From: Geosiphon pyriformis
Lineage: Eukaryota; Glomeromycota; Glomeromycetes; Archaeosporales; Geosiphonaceae
Length of the DNA: 64,000 nucleotides
Direction of reading: 5' to 3'
Assembly: GCA_016748015.1 (NCBI GenBank)
Contig: JAAOMT010000448.1
Coordinates: forward strand, 1 to 64,000
Below, one piece after another: positions 1 through 11,900 of this stretch. The notes below the pieces were generated by a model. The model was given only the letters and a program-made list of their open reading frames with translations. It had not been told where the DNA came from and ran no database searches. Every line of letters starts with the position of its first letter. The first letter of the stretch is position 1. Both the position numbers and the translations under genes were made by a program.

Positions 1-458
1 CATTTGCGAATGCGGAGCATCGACTCGTAGAACAAGGAACTTTTCTGACTGTAGAAATGGCTCGAGCTATTTCACTTAAAACATTGTTCAAAAAAGTGTA
101 AGTTAAATTAATTCTAAACTCTTTCTTGCGAGTATCGAATTATTAAGCTCAATTTTTCAAATTGATTTGTTACCAGCTGGCTCATTAACAATAAAACAAA
201 TAAAATTCCGATGATACAATTCCAAATTGCCTTGAAATACGTTGGAATTGAAGCAGATATGGCCGAAGTGGCATGGTCGCTGGCGGTGATGATTCAAAAG
301 GTTAAAAACGGTATTTTTTATCATGCTCAAAGCTATGTATCGACTAACTTCGATTTTCCCATTCCAAATAGGGGTTAATCAGAGGATATTTATCTGAGGC
401 CAAACTATTTGTTGTTTTCAGCACTAAAGATGCGTTTCCGGTGAAATCTTCCAATTAA
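1..458 (+). CDS. PCID2: PCID2/Thp1-like PCI-domain protein, 3' end only
   Basis: Open from the left edge in frame with base 3. Exons are <1..97, 177..300 and 372..458, each bounded by GT-AG and in phase, ending with TAA. The joined peptide carries the C-terminal winged-helix part of a PCI domain: the LFKKVW segment matches the RNLFKKV motif of PCID2, followed by a helix resembling the 'EVQCILANLI' region, then GLIRGYLS and the C-terminal DAFPV (compare GHIKGYIS and NPFPP in PCID2). PCID2/Thp1 works with Sac3/GANP and Sem1/DSS1 in the TREX-2 mRNA export complex at nuclear pores. The N-terminal majority lies outside the window. A Csn12-like PCI paralogue is the main alternative. Confidence 0.8.
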
Positions 459-787
459 TTAATGTTTCCATCATGAAATTAACTTTTTACTTTGCATAAT
501 TCCCACAGAATTTCTTAATATCCAAGTCACCCGCAGTTCAAGTAAACTACTCTCGGCCTAGATCCTACATTATTTAGTGAATCCTGAAGATGTCATGTTC
601 TTAATAAATGCTTTTACAAGCAATTGAGGGGTTAATTTTTTGTGCAACCTTGTTTGCATATTTATGGTTTCTTGTAATTACTAGTTGCAGCATCGCACAA
701 GTACAACAGCTTACACGTTTTTTCTTTAGAATTTATAAATATGGTAGAAATAAAACCTTTTCTAAATGACCAAGAATTTATATTTCA
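459..787. other. Intergenic spacer
   Basis: About 330 bp between two genes on the same strand. It holds the 3' flank of the PCI gene and presumably the promoter of the next gene. I see no coding signal, repeat or RNA gene in it. Confidence 0.6.
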
Positions 788-1906
788 ATGGCCCCAATTA
801 GTCAAGCAATCAAAACCTTACAAGGGCTTGTTGTTTTCCTTCTTTTGGGAATATTTGGCTATAATCTTTACAACGGAATTCGTGGATTGAACATTACGGT
901 ACAATCCTTCTCTGTGGAAACAAGAGATCGTTTGGTTCCACCCGCTCTCACAATTTGTATAGAAGGTTCAACGTATTCTTTTGAAATAACGGTGTATGGT
1001 AAATTGCTCGCGCAGGGGAATTCCTATTTGGATACTTACCGCGCTGACTCGCCAGAGTTGTCACAACTGAAGGACGTGTTTTCCAGATGTTGGGTAAGCT
1101 CAAGTATTAAATATTACTGTATGATATATTTTAAGTTTAATATTGGTTCTTAGATCAATTTTATTTCCTACTAGATTTTAAGTACAGGTGATGAGCCTAT
1201 TATACAAAATCCGGCCCCAGTACCCAATGTACCAGACATGGAGCTTACCTATAATCGCTCACTTGATAATGGCTCGACTAATTCCCCAATATATCTCAAC
1301 ATCTTTGACCCTCTCCAGAAAAATTCACAATTTATCTTTAATCGTTTCATGTATTTGGAAGCTGATGTAAATAGAGCGATTAGTTTTTCAAGAACCCAGA
1401 ACATTGGTATAAATGGAACTGTTAGGAATGATGTTAGATTCAACATTGTGGATGAGTTTCGAGATCCACGTTGGACATATAGCTCATTCGCTAAAAGCAG
1501 AATTACAATTCGAGCTGGTAATCGCAATGTTTAATCAATTTGATTTTATTGAAACAATCAAAATCCATCATTAATTCTCTATCCTTTGCCAGAAACATTT
1601 GATATTTTGAAAACCACTGATGTACCTCGGTCAACTCCATGGTCAATCTTTCGAGAAAGCTTCACGCTTCTTGGTGTATTATATTCGTTTTATCTCACTT
1701 TTTCTGGACAAGGAAAATACAAACCTTGGGGACTCTTGCATCGATTGTTGAGGTATTATCCAATAGAACATATTAAATATCGAGGTACAAATGAAATCCA
1801 AGAAAATTTAGTAACAAAGGAACGAGAAGAAAGCCCTTCACCCAAAATAGAAGAAAAGTTGAGAATATTCTTGGATAAATTCGACGACGCGAAATATAAT
1901 ACATAA
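788..1906 (+). CDS. Unknown membrane-anchored protein, 3 exons
   Basis: Exons 788..1093, 1175..1517 and 1593..1906 join in phase through clean GT-AG introns to 320 residues. The ATG at 788 is the first in frame. A hydrophobic segment at residues about 13-27 (VVFLLLGIFGYNLY) looks like a signal anchor. A second hydrophobic stretch near residues 230-245 (TLLGVLYSFYLTF) may be another membrane segment, followed by a charged Glu/Lys-rich tail. I do not recognise the family. Small proteins of this kind (N-terminal anchor, Cys-containing middle part, C-terminal hydrophobic segment) recur among unannotated AMF proteins as I remember them, which is only a loose resemblance. The middle region could be extracellular or lumenal. 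Confidence 0.7.
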
Positions 1907-2160
1907 AATTCATATAGCATCTAACATAAGTAATTCACCGGCTTAATCACACATTTTCTTTTCAACAGTATAAACTATTAACTGCATAATTAAAAGTATT
2001 GAAACAAATATAATAATAAACATTTACATTTTGTAATTTCTTAATATTTTACACTCGATAATTTAATATTAGTTTTATTTTTAAAGTTTTATTAACAATT
2101 TATAATAGAATACTTTTATATTTTGTATTATTACTTAATAAAAATTATAATAATAAACCA

Positions 2161-2222
2161 CTTAGATTGTAGTCCAACCGCTATTTACTTCCATGTTCTA
2201 TGATAAATGCGGCTCATGCGTT
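2161..2222 (-). repeat. Probable fragment of a LINE 3' end
   Basis: An island of higher complexity inside AT-rich DNA. Its ordered pieces (a 'gtccaac' block, then 'gcggctcatgcg') resemble 46250-46330 and 30222-30310, and more distantly the 3' end of the LINE at 14222-15180. Read as a strongly truncated minus-strand LINE tail; this is inference from eye alignment. Confidence 0.4.
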
Positions 2223-2806
2223 TTGTTGTGATTTTTTAATTTAATATTTATTTATTATCTCGATTTTTCAACATTAAATCATTCTTTATTATATCCAAAC
2301 ACCTTAAAAATTTTCTTATTTGAATAATATCATAATAAACATTCGATTTATAACATTTTAAAATTTTATGTTATAATTATTTTTTTAACAAAGTATTGTA
2401 AATAACTAATGTTTTTTGACAAAATTCTATTATAATTATATACATAATTATATAATTATTGATTTTTTATTATTGATGTTAATTACTATAGTTTTTAAAA
2501 ATTAATATTATTCTTACTTATAAATTATTATAATTTTGATTTAATAAATATGTTTTAATTTCACTTATAAATATTTATTGTATATTTTATTTTAAATTTG
2601 TAAATTTAATTTAACTATTATTTACTTATATATAATGTATATATGTTTTATAATAAACAAAGTTTACAAATTTTTAACTAATTAACTTTAAAACATTTAA
2701 TACTTTATTTATAATTTTATAAAACCAAATAAATTAGCCAAAAATCATATTTGTTTAATATTTTCAATTTCAACTTGTTAATATGTTTTATTAAATTAAA
2801 ATACAC

Positions 2807-2809
<3 letters not shown>

Positions 2810-2846
<37 letters not shown>
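2810..2846. repeat. (TTA)n microsatellite
   Basis: About 12 uninterrupted TTA units in AT-rich intergenic DNA. Confidence 0.9.
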
Positions 2847-2848
<2 letters not shown>

Positions 2849-4416
2849 TGAACCACTTTTTTTAAGTTTTATTACTATTTTTGCCAATTAATTTTTCTAT
2901 TTTAGTTTTATTATTTTAGTATTTTGAAAAAAATTTAAAATTTATTATATTATTATTTAAATCTAATTTTAATTAAAGTTATATATATATTTATTTGTAT
3001 TTACATATAAATAAATAAGTTTTTTAAATTTTAAATAATTTTAAATTTGTTATAATTATTAATTAAATATTTTAAAAATTATTATTTTTTGTTTTATTAT
3101 TAATATTATAAACAAATATATAATTAATTTATTATACTTTATATACATAATAATAAAAATAAAAATTAATTTTTTGTTTTTTATTTTTATTATTATATCT
3201 AAAATAAAAAGTAAAATAGTTGTAACTTCTATTTAATATTATTTTTACTAGTTTTAATACTTAAAAAATATTTTTTAAATAGAAACAATTAATTAAAGTT
3301 AATTATAATATAATTATTATTATTATAAAGATATTAAAAACTTTTAATAATAAATTAATAATAAAGTTATTTTTATTAATTTTTTTTATATTTATTTAAA
3401 TAACTAAAAAAGCAAAAAAAGCAAAAAAACAATTTTTTTTAATTTAAAATAATCAAATTAAAGTTAAATTAAATTAAATTTAAAAAAAAACATATTTAAT
3501 AACAAATATTTTATGTATAATTATAACCAAATTATTGTTTTAAAAAATTATTTTAGTTAATTATATAGTTTTATTTGTATTAAATTTAAGATTAAAAGTT
3601 TATAATTTTTAATTTATCAAAAATAGTATTATTATTTATAATTTTATTAAAAAATTGTATAGCCAAAAAAAAATTAACCAACTTGATTTTAAAAATATTA
3701 TAAAAAAAAATTATTTTTTTTTAATTAAAACCAACTAAATAATTAAAAACAATTTTAAAAAATTTAAAGTTAATAAAATAAACAATTATATATTGTTATA
3801 AGTTAATTTAAAATATTTTTATAAAATATTTATTTATTATTAATAAATAAAAAATACCAAAAATATTACAATAAAATAATCACACTTTTAATATTAAAAA
3901 TTTAATAATAATCTATATTTTTTTCAAAATAAAATTGATTTTAATTATTTTGACTGACTTTAAATATATTAACATTTTATTGTAAAAATCTTTGGATTGG
4001 TAAATAATTAATAATTGAAACTATTTAATAAAAAATTTATTGATAACAAATGTATTTTAAAGACATAAAATTTTCATTCCAAACTGAATCATTTTTATCA
4101 TATTCTATTTCCTTAACATATAAATAAATGATGCAAATCATTGTGTTATTTCTATCACAATATTTATTACTCCATCTGAAATAATTTATTTTTTAGAATA
4201 TTTCTAGCAGAAAAGGAACAGAAATTGATGAAATTTGGGGTTGTTTTTAATTCGATCAATAAAAAATTTAGCAAGAAAAAATCTTCGTGAATCAATTACC
4301 TCAAGCATCTTATTATTTTCCATCTCGGTAGTAACATATGAAAAAGCATACGGCAATAAAAAAAAAAAAAAGACTAGTCTAGTAAAACTTAAGAACTCAC
4401 CTTATCACAGTAACTT

Positions 4417-5149
4417 TTATCGTCTTAAAAGAAGATAACAATTTTGTCCAACGTATATGTTTGTGATGTGGCGATGGTCTCCTTCGAGTGCCATGAGAAG
4501 ACCACCAAAAGATATATAAACCCCACTTTAAATAAATAATAATTTGTATAAATCAAGGATGATCGTTTAGTTCCAATAATTTTCTTGATAAAAAAAGCTA
4601 AAATCTAAGTTAAAAGGATACACTCCTTTAGAGCTTTTTTCATCAAATTTGTAAACCTTTCCAAACATGACATAGTCATATTGGTCCGATAAGTCGACTT
4701 CATCGGGTCTTTTTTCTTGCCAGCTGTCACGCTCTTTTTCCTCATGCTCCTTTTTTCTTTTCTTTTCTGCCTCGCTGTCGTTCAATGATATGGCCTTGAG
4801 TACTTCTGCCGATACGGGATTTACCTCCAGTGAAGAGGCTAGACAGAGAACGACTCGATCACCAATATCAAGTGGATAAAGCTCAATGTTTATGTCGAGG
4901 GTAAGTTCCATTTCATAGTTTTCACTGCGCGCAGTGAATCGAGAAACTATTAAAAGAGAAAGGACGTTCAAATTATAAATATACTAAGTTTTTAAAAAGA
5001 AAAGGGGTAGGTAAGAAAAAAAGTAAGACAATATAATTAAACAGAACGTAAAATCGAAAAGCTTTGCGTTCTTTACCTCTGTCAAACTTTTTTCCATCTC
5101 GATCCACATCGTTCACATTAAAAATGTCCTGAAACAGAATGTTGGTCAT
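4417..5149 (-). CDS. RPB8: RNA polymerase I/II/III shared subunit RPB8 (RPABC3)
   Basis: Three exons on the minus strand (5149..5077, 4946..4622, 4525..4417) join in phase to 168 residues. Family landmarks are in order: N-terminal ILFQDIFNV and KKFDRVSR, the DINIELYPLDIGD strand, YDYVMFGKVYKFDE in the middle, and a C-terminal half-strand block GVYISFGGLLMALEGD ending NCYLLLRR. RPB8 is an OB-fold subunit common to all three nuclear RNA polymerases. The protein is about 20 residues longer than yeast or human RPB8. The extra length is a Lys/Glu-rich insertion between the two halves of the OB fold, where the family has a disordered loop. The splice from exon 2 to exon 3 uses donor GTATCC. Confidence 0.95.
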
Positions 5150-5358
5150 ATTAAATGAGTTGATTGAAAAATAGAAATTCTAAAATAAAGTGGAAATATT
5201 CAAGAATCTATGATCTTTGGGAATCTGAAAATCTAGGGGGTCTGGCCAATCAGCTTTAATTCAGTCAATTTATAAAGAAATAAATTGTTTAATATCTTTA
5301 AAATTTGACAGACTCAACAACTTGAAATCTTTTAAGGTCGCTATTAAGTGAGAAGTTA

Positions 5359-8300
5359 ATGTTGCGCTTTTCTGATATTTTACGTTATTCCTCCCCTTCG
5401 ACTCAGTTAGATAATGTAAAGGGGAAAGGAAAGGCTGTAGCATTCGACCAAGATAGTAGTTTTTTACAAAGTTTAGATAGAGCTCACCAAGAATGCGAAG
5501 GAACCATCTTGAACTTTACCAAATTCTTAGAGGAAAGCAAAAGGTATTCATATAATGTATATTCATCTTTTATTTTCCCGAAAAGATTTTCTTTCATGGC
5601 TGGCTTATCATACATTGCTGAAAATAAATTTTTGAAGTTTACCTCAAGGTTTGATCAATCTTATTGATTGAACTACGGATCTTGATTTTTTTCAATATCC
5701 TCAAAACTAAATACATTCTTTTTGCTACTCCAGTTGAAGAAAATCCGAGTGAAGAAGAATTTGGAAGTTATCTATCTTTTAGTAGTCTTCCTACTTACTT
5801 TTACTACGATGAATATACTGAGGATGATGAAGACAGTGTTGATAGTGACCAAGATTTTGCAAATGGGGTTCATAGCACAGATTTAAAGATATTTGATCAA
5901 GATTCACCTGAAGTAGCCTCAAAGGAACGATTTGATAGAGATTGGCTGTTAAAGTATATATTTATTTTATTTTCGGTGACTATTCTCAGAGAATAAACTT
6001 AATTTACATTTTTCATGGTATTATCCGTGATTTCTATTATCAGTCAATGTAAATTGCACACAGAAATTTACCTTGGTAAAAGCCTTGCACTTACACCCGA
6101 CAAACTGTGTACCAATATTTTCACTATTTTGCGGTCCGATAAAGAGGGTAAGAACAAGAATATCATTTTGAATTTTTGGAATTTGGTCTTCAACGCCGTT
6201 TCTTATATTCATCTTCATAATTCTATAGATGAAGAGATTGAAACTTCTTTAGTTGATCTTATCGGCTACGGAAACGTTGAGCTTGTCAGCACTTTATTAC
6301 GTAATCGGAAGGTCATTGTGGAAAATATAAACAATCAATCACAATATAATCTGCTTGATGAATCGGTCGGATTTTCAAAATTATTTTTTGTATTTTTTAT
6401 TTTATTACGTATTAATACCAAAGAATATCAATTGCTATAAGCAGATCGGAAACAAGCAAAAGATCCTTTCCATATCAAGTGACATAAAACGGCCTCAATA
6501 CGGTTCCCAAGTAAAAGTTCAATCCGATATTGAGATACGCGAACTCAAACAAATTAGAAAAGAACACAAAAAGCAAATGAAAAGCAAGACTTCCGGTATT
6601 TAATCGGCATATTAATGAATATGTGATATATATATAATGTGTCTTCAGAAATACTAAGAATCAATATTGGCGAATTTTGATCAGAGGAAGAAGATGCTCT
6701 TTCTGCGAATATCCTCGGGTTCGATCCTGAAATGTTGAAACATCAAAGAGAAGAACAATTAAGAGCGGCTGCAAGTGCAGCTCAAATTGTCCCACAATAT
6801 GTAAGTTTCATATTTCTTAATCTGATTTCCTGCATATTTCGGTGATTTTTTATTAACCAAGTTTTCCTCGACGAAAAATAAAGATGGGAACAAATGAACA
6901 AAAGTTACCTCATGTGTATGCCTCTTCACATCCTGGTAACGTGTTATCCGTTTTCGGGACAAAATATGCTCTACCACTTGGTACAGATCGAAAAGAAACT
7001 GATGTAAGTTCAAGCATTTCATTCTGGAATTTTCCAAGTTCAAAATTTTAACTTAAATATTAATCTGCAGTACTATGAAGAAATTATTATTCCAGTAACA
7101 AAAAAATCAGCTATTGTCAATGAAAAATTAATATTATTAGATGAAATGGATAACCTTTGTCGGGGAACTTTTAAGGTTAGCCCTAATTATATTGGAATTT
7201 TGGTTTTAACGTTAATTTTTCGATTTTTTTTTGGTTTATTATAGAAATACAAATCCTTAAATCGAATTCAAACGATTGTCTATCCATGTGCATATGAAAC
7301 GAATGAAAATATGTTAATTTGTGCCCCCACTGGTGCCGTAAGGCCAATTATTTTTTTGGTTTTTTGCCCAATGTTGTGCATCTCTCTTGAATTTTAACTA
7401 TACATTACTTTTAATTTAGGGGAAAACTGATATTGCCCTGCTCGCAATTTTACATACTCTATCCCTGTACTGTGTTCCTGCACCTTTGAAAATCACGGAG
7501 GCTCAAAATTTCATGATAGCTAAAAATGAGTTCAAAATTGTGTATGTAGCCCCGATGAAAGCTTTGGCTGCTGAAATAGTTCAAAAAATGAGTAGTCGAT
7601 TATCATGGCTAAATATTCAAGTGAGAGAATTGACAGGTTAGTAATATCTTCAATTAAAATCGAAATCTTTTAATTTCATTCAAACTCCTTTTCGAACTAG
7701 AATATATTTGACATACGACAATCTCTTTTCTAGGTGATATACAATTGACCAAAACTGAAATATCTAACACTCAAATAATAGTCACTACTCCCGAAAAATG
7801 GGATGTAGTAACACGAAAGAGCACAGGGGATATTGAATTAGCTCAGGTTTTTTCATTTGAAGTTAGCTCACAGCGTCTATCCATATGGCTTAAATTTATT
7901 ATATAGAAAGTCAAATTGCTCATAATCGATGAAGTTCACCTACTACATGATGATCGTGGTGCAGTCCTTGAAAGCATTGTCGCACGGACTGCACGGCAGG
8001 TATATTAATGTTTGTATTATTTTACATCTTTGTTTGATCTAAATTAACTTAGCGGTCAATGCTCTTGTATTAGGTTGAAACTAGTCAAACCATGATTCGA
8101 GTTGTGGGTTTATCCGCTACATTACCCAATTACGTCGACGTAGCTCGTTTTTTAGGGTATTTCAGTAAACTCATATCAGCTATTCTCAATATTTCCCAAA
8201 TACTTATTTTATCTTGTGTGGTTCTTTCCATTAGAGTCAATTTAATGCGTGGTCTATATTATTTTGATTCTGGATATCGCCCAGTGCCACTTGAACAACA

Positions 8301-8881
8301 CTTTATAGGTGTCAAAGGTAAATCCGGAAGTTCAGTGTCCACCAACAACCTAAACAGAGCCTGTTGGGAAAAGGTGACCCACTTTTTTGTGCGGATGTTC
8401 AGTAAATCAAATATGATCACTAGATCATGATCCTCAAAAAATAATTCATTTATCAGGTCCATGTTTTTTTTCTATAAACGTTTAAGGTTATTGATTTGGT
8501 AAAAGCTGGACATCAAGTCATGGTATTTGTGCACGCCCGAAAGGAAACCGTGAAAACAGCTCAAATTCTAAAGGATTGGGCGACAACCGAAGGTCATTTA
8601 GGTAGAGTACATTTTGAGGAAACTTATGATCTTTATGAGCATCAATTTTAAAAACATTTCCTATTATTATAGAATTATTTGAGGTTGAACAACAAGACAA
8701 TCCTAAACTGAATTTAATAAAAAAAGACGTTTCAAAATCAAAAAATAAAGAATTGAGGGAATTGTTTGCAAACAGTTTTGGCATTCATCATGCAGGAATG
8801 CTTAGATCCGATCGAAATTTAACAGAGCGTTTATTTGAAAATGGACTTATTAAAGCAAGTTTCTTGTTTAACAGAAGTTGG

Positions 8882-8914
<33 letters not shown>

Positions 8915-11900
8915 ATTCACCTTTCTAAAAACACATAGGTCTTGTGTTGTACTGCTACTTTGGCTTGGGGAGTTAATCTTCCTGCATTTGCTGTTATTAT
9001 CAAGGGTACCCAAATTTACGATGCTTCTAAGGGTAATTTTGTCGATTTATCTATCCTTGATGTGTTGCAAATTTTCGGAAGAGCTGGACGTCCTCAGGTT
9101 CGTTTCTAAAAAGATTAGAGCGGACCTCTAAGAAAGACGGTAAAATTGTAATCAAAGGAATCTCATTTTGTGAATTATCTTCATTTTTTAGTATGACGAG
9201 CCTTATGGTGTCGGATATATTCTGACTGCACAGGATAAATTGTCTCACTATGTATCAGCGATGACTCAGCAACATCCCATTGAATCAAAGTTTGGATATT
9301 TATTTTTTCTACATAATAAATTCGGGTGGATAAAGGCTTCAATATTGATTGTTTTTTTTTGTCATACATAGATTTACTACCAGCATGGTCGACAATTTAA
9401 ACGCTGAAATTTCCCTCGGAACAGTGACAACCGTGGATGAAGCTATTGCCTGGCTTGGTTACACATACTTATTCGTTAGAATGCAAAAAAATCCTTTGAT
9501 CTATGGCATGAACCACGACACACCAATACAGGACCCTACGCTCCAAAAACGACGTAAAGACCTCGTGGTTGATGCAGCAAAGATTCTTCACGGAAACCAA
9601 ATGATCATTTTTGATCAAAAAAGTGGTAACTTTGCTCCAAAAGATCTCGGTCGAATCGCATCAAATTATTATATTACTCATGGAAGCATAGAAACATTTA
9701 ACAAAAAGATGGCGGATCGTATGACGGAAGCAGATGTTCTGGCAATGATCAGTCAAAGCAGTGAGTTTAAAAATATCAAATCAAGGGATAACGAATCCAA
9801 AGAATTGAAAGAACTACTAGAAACTGAATGCCTATGTCAAATCAAAGTATGATTTATACTTTTATATACTCTTTCTGGTTCAAATTTTTATATTTTTGTT
9901 TGAAAATCTTTAGGAATCAATAGACACTACTCCCGGTAAAGTGAATGTTCTCCTACAAACATTCCTTTCAAGACAAGATCCTGAGGATTTTGCTTTGGTG
10001 TCAGACTCGGCTTATGTTGTCCAAAATGCCAGTCGTATTATCCGCGCTTTATTCGAAATTGCCTTAAATCGTAACTGGAGTAATGTTACGTCTATTTTGC
10101 TTGATTTGTGCAAATCCATTGACAAGCGAATGTGGATGTTTGAACATCCTCTTGCTCAATTTGGACTTCCCCGCGATATTATTATGAAACTTCAAGCACA
10201 TTCTCGTCGACCAACGATTGAAGAGATGAGAGACATGGATCCTATAGAACTTGGACAATTAGTTCATCACGTTCGTATGGGAGCCACCATAGCTAAATGT
10301 GTAGATCAATTTCCGATGCTTTCTATGGAAGCTCAAATTGCACCCATTACTAGCAACGTCTTGCGGGTGACTCTTTTCATAACTCCCGATTTCGTATGGA
10401 ATGACCGTGTTCATGGCACCGTTGAACCTTGGTGGATATGGGTAGAGGATTCCCAGAATATTGAAATATATCATTCAGAGTATTTCTTATTAAGCAGAAA
10501 GCAACTTGGCGAAACGCAAAAGATTGGGTTTACAATTCCAGTCCAAGAGCCACTTCCCCCACAGATATATATTCGTGCAGTGTCTGATCGTTGGATTGGT
10601 GCCGAGAAAATAATACCAATCTCTTTCAAGCATTTAATATTACCTGAAAAGTATCCAAGACATACAGATTTATTAGATCTTCAACCTTTGCCTATATCCG
10701 CATTACAAGATGAAGTTCTTGAGGAAATATGTGGGAAGCGGTTTTCACATTTTAATCCTATTCAAACGCAAATATTCCACACTCTTTATTACTCTTCCAA
10801 AAATACACTTATCGGGGCGCCAACTGGTTCGGGCAAGACTGTTGCTGCGGAATTGGCTATGTGGTAAGAAGCTACTGTTGCCGAATCAACAAACGAAAGA
10901 CCCAATTGCTAAAACTTAAACTTTATGAATTCATTAACTAGGTGGGCATTTCGCGAAAACCCAGGATCCAAGGTAGTATATATTGCCCCTTTAAAAGCAC
11001 TTGTACGTGAACGCGTTGATGATTGGCGTGCTCGCTTGACTGGTCCAATGGGCAAACGGCTCGTGGAATTGACAGGTGACATAACTCCGGATATTAGGAC
11101 TCTCAGGAGTGCTGATATTATTATTACAACTCCAGAAAAATGGGATGGTATCAGTCGAAATTGGCAGACAAGAAGTTATGTTTTAGCCGTTTCTCTCATA
11201 ATAATTGATGAAATTCATTTGCTCGGTGGTGACCGTGGCCCAATTTTAGAAGTTATAGTATCTCGTATGAACTATATCGCATCTCACACTGCGAAAAAAG
11301 TACGTATTATTGGCCTCTCGACCGCTTTGGCAAATGCCCATGATCTAGCCGATTGGTTAAGTATTGATGAGATGGGATTGTTTAACTTTCGACATTCCGT
11401 ACGACCAGTACCTTTAGAAATTTATATTGATGGATTTCCGGGCAAACACTATTGTCCGCGTATGGCCACGATGAACAAGCCAACCTATGCCGCTATTAAG
11501 GTCCATTCGCCTGATCAACCTGTCATTGTCTTTGTGTCCTCACGACGGCAAACTCGGCTTACTGCACAAGATCTTATAGCATATTGTAACATGGAAGTTC
11601 CTCCGCGCAGCTTTCTTCACATTCCAGAAGAGGAACTACAAATGATTCTCTCTCAAGTCAAAGACAATAATCTGAAAATGTCTCTTGCGTTTGGAATTGG
11701 GCTACATCATGCTGGACTCATTGAAACAGACCGAAAAATTGTAGAAGAGCTATTTGTCAATTTAAAAATTCAAATACTAATTGCAACTAGCACTTTGGCA
11801 TGGGGAGTTAATTTCCCCGCTCATCTTGTAGTCATAAAAGGAACTGAATTCTATGATGCTAAATCAAAGAGTTACGTCGATTTTCCCATTACAGATGTTC

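Larger units (their letters stand above)
1907..4416. other. AT-rich gene-free stretch
   Basis: Very AT-rich DNA made mostly of A/T runs, with a TTA microsatellite at about 2810-2846 and a short patch of higher complexity at about 2161-2222 (listed separately). No open frame with coding character was seen. The last few hundred bases are the 3' flank of the convergent RPB8 gene. Confidence 0.7.

Noticed and set aside
2810-2846. Regular short repeats as possible CRISPR-like arrays (also 8.9, 30.1 and 51.6 kb)
   Set aside because: Pure ATT/TTA microsatellites with no spacers; eukaryotic context.
4235-4438. Plus-strand frame of 67 codons
   Set aside because: Lies opposite the third exon of RPB8 and AT-rich flank; poly-Lys from an A run.
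5543-5734. Direct join of the first two helicase blocks
   Set aside because: The best donor and acceptor put TGA in frame, so the first junction was left unresolved rather than forced.
6719-6730. tRNA T-loop-like string ggttcgatcct
   Set aside because: Lies inside a helicase exon in frame (GFDPEM); no matching acceptor or anticodon stems. No tRNA found elsewhere in the window.
8831-9131. Open frames on both strands with a poly-isoleucine stretch
   Set aside because: Translation of the ATT microsatellite in a helicase intron.
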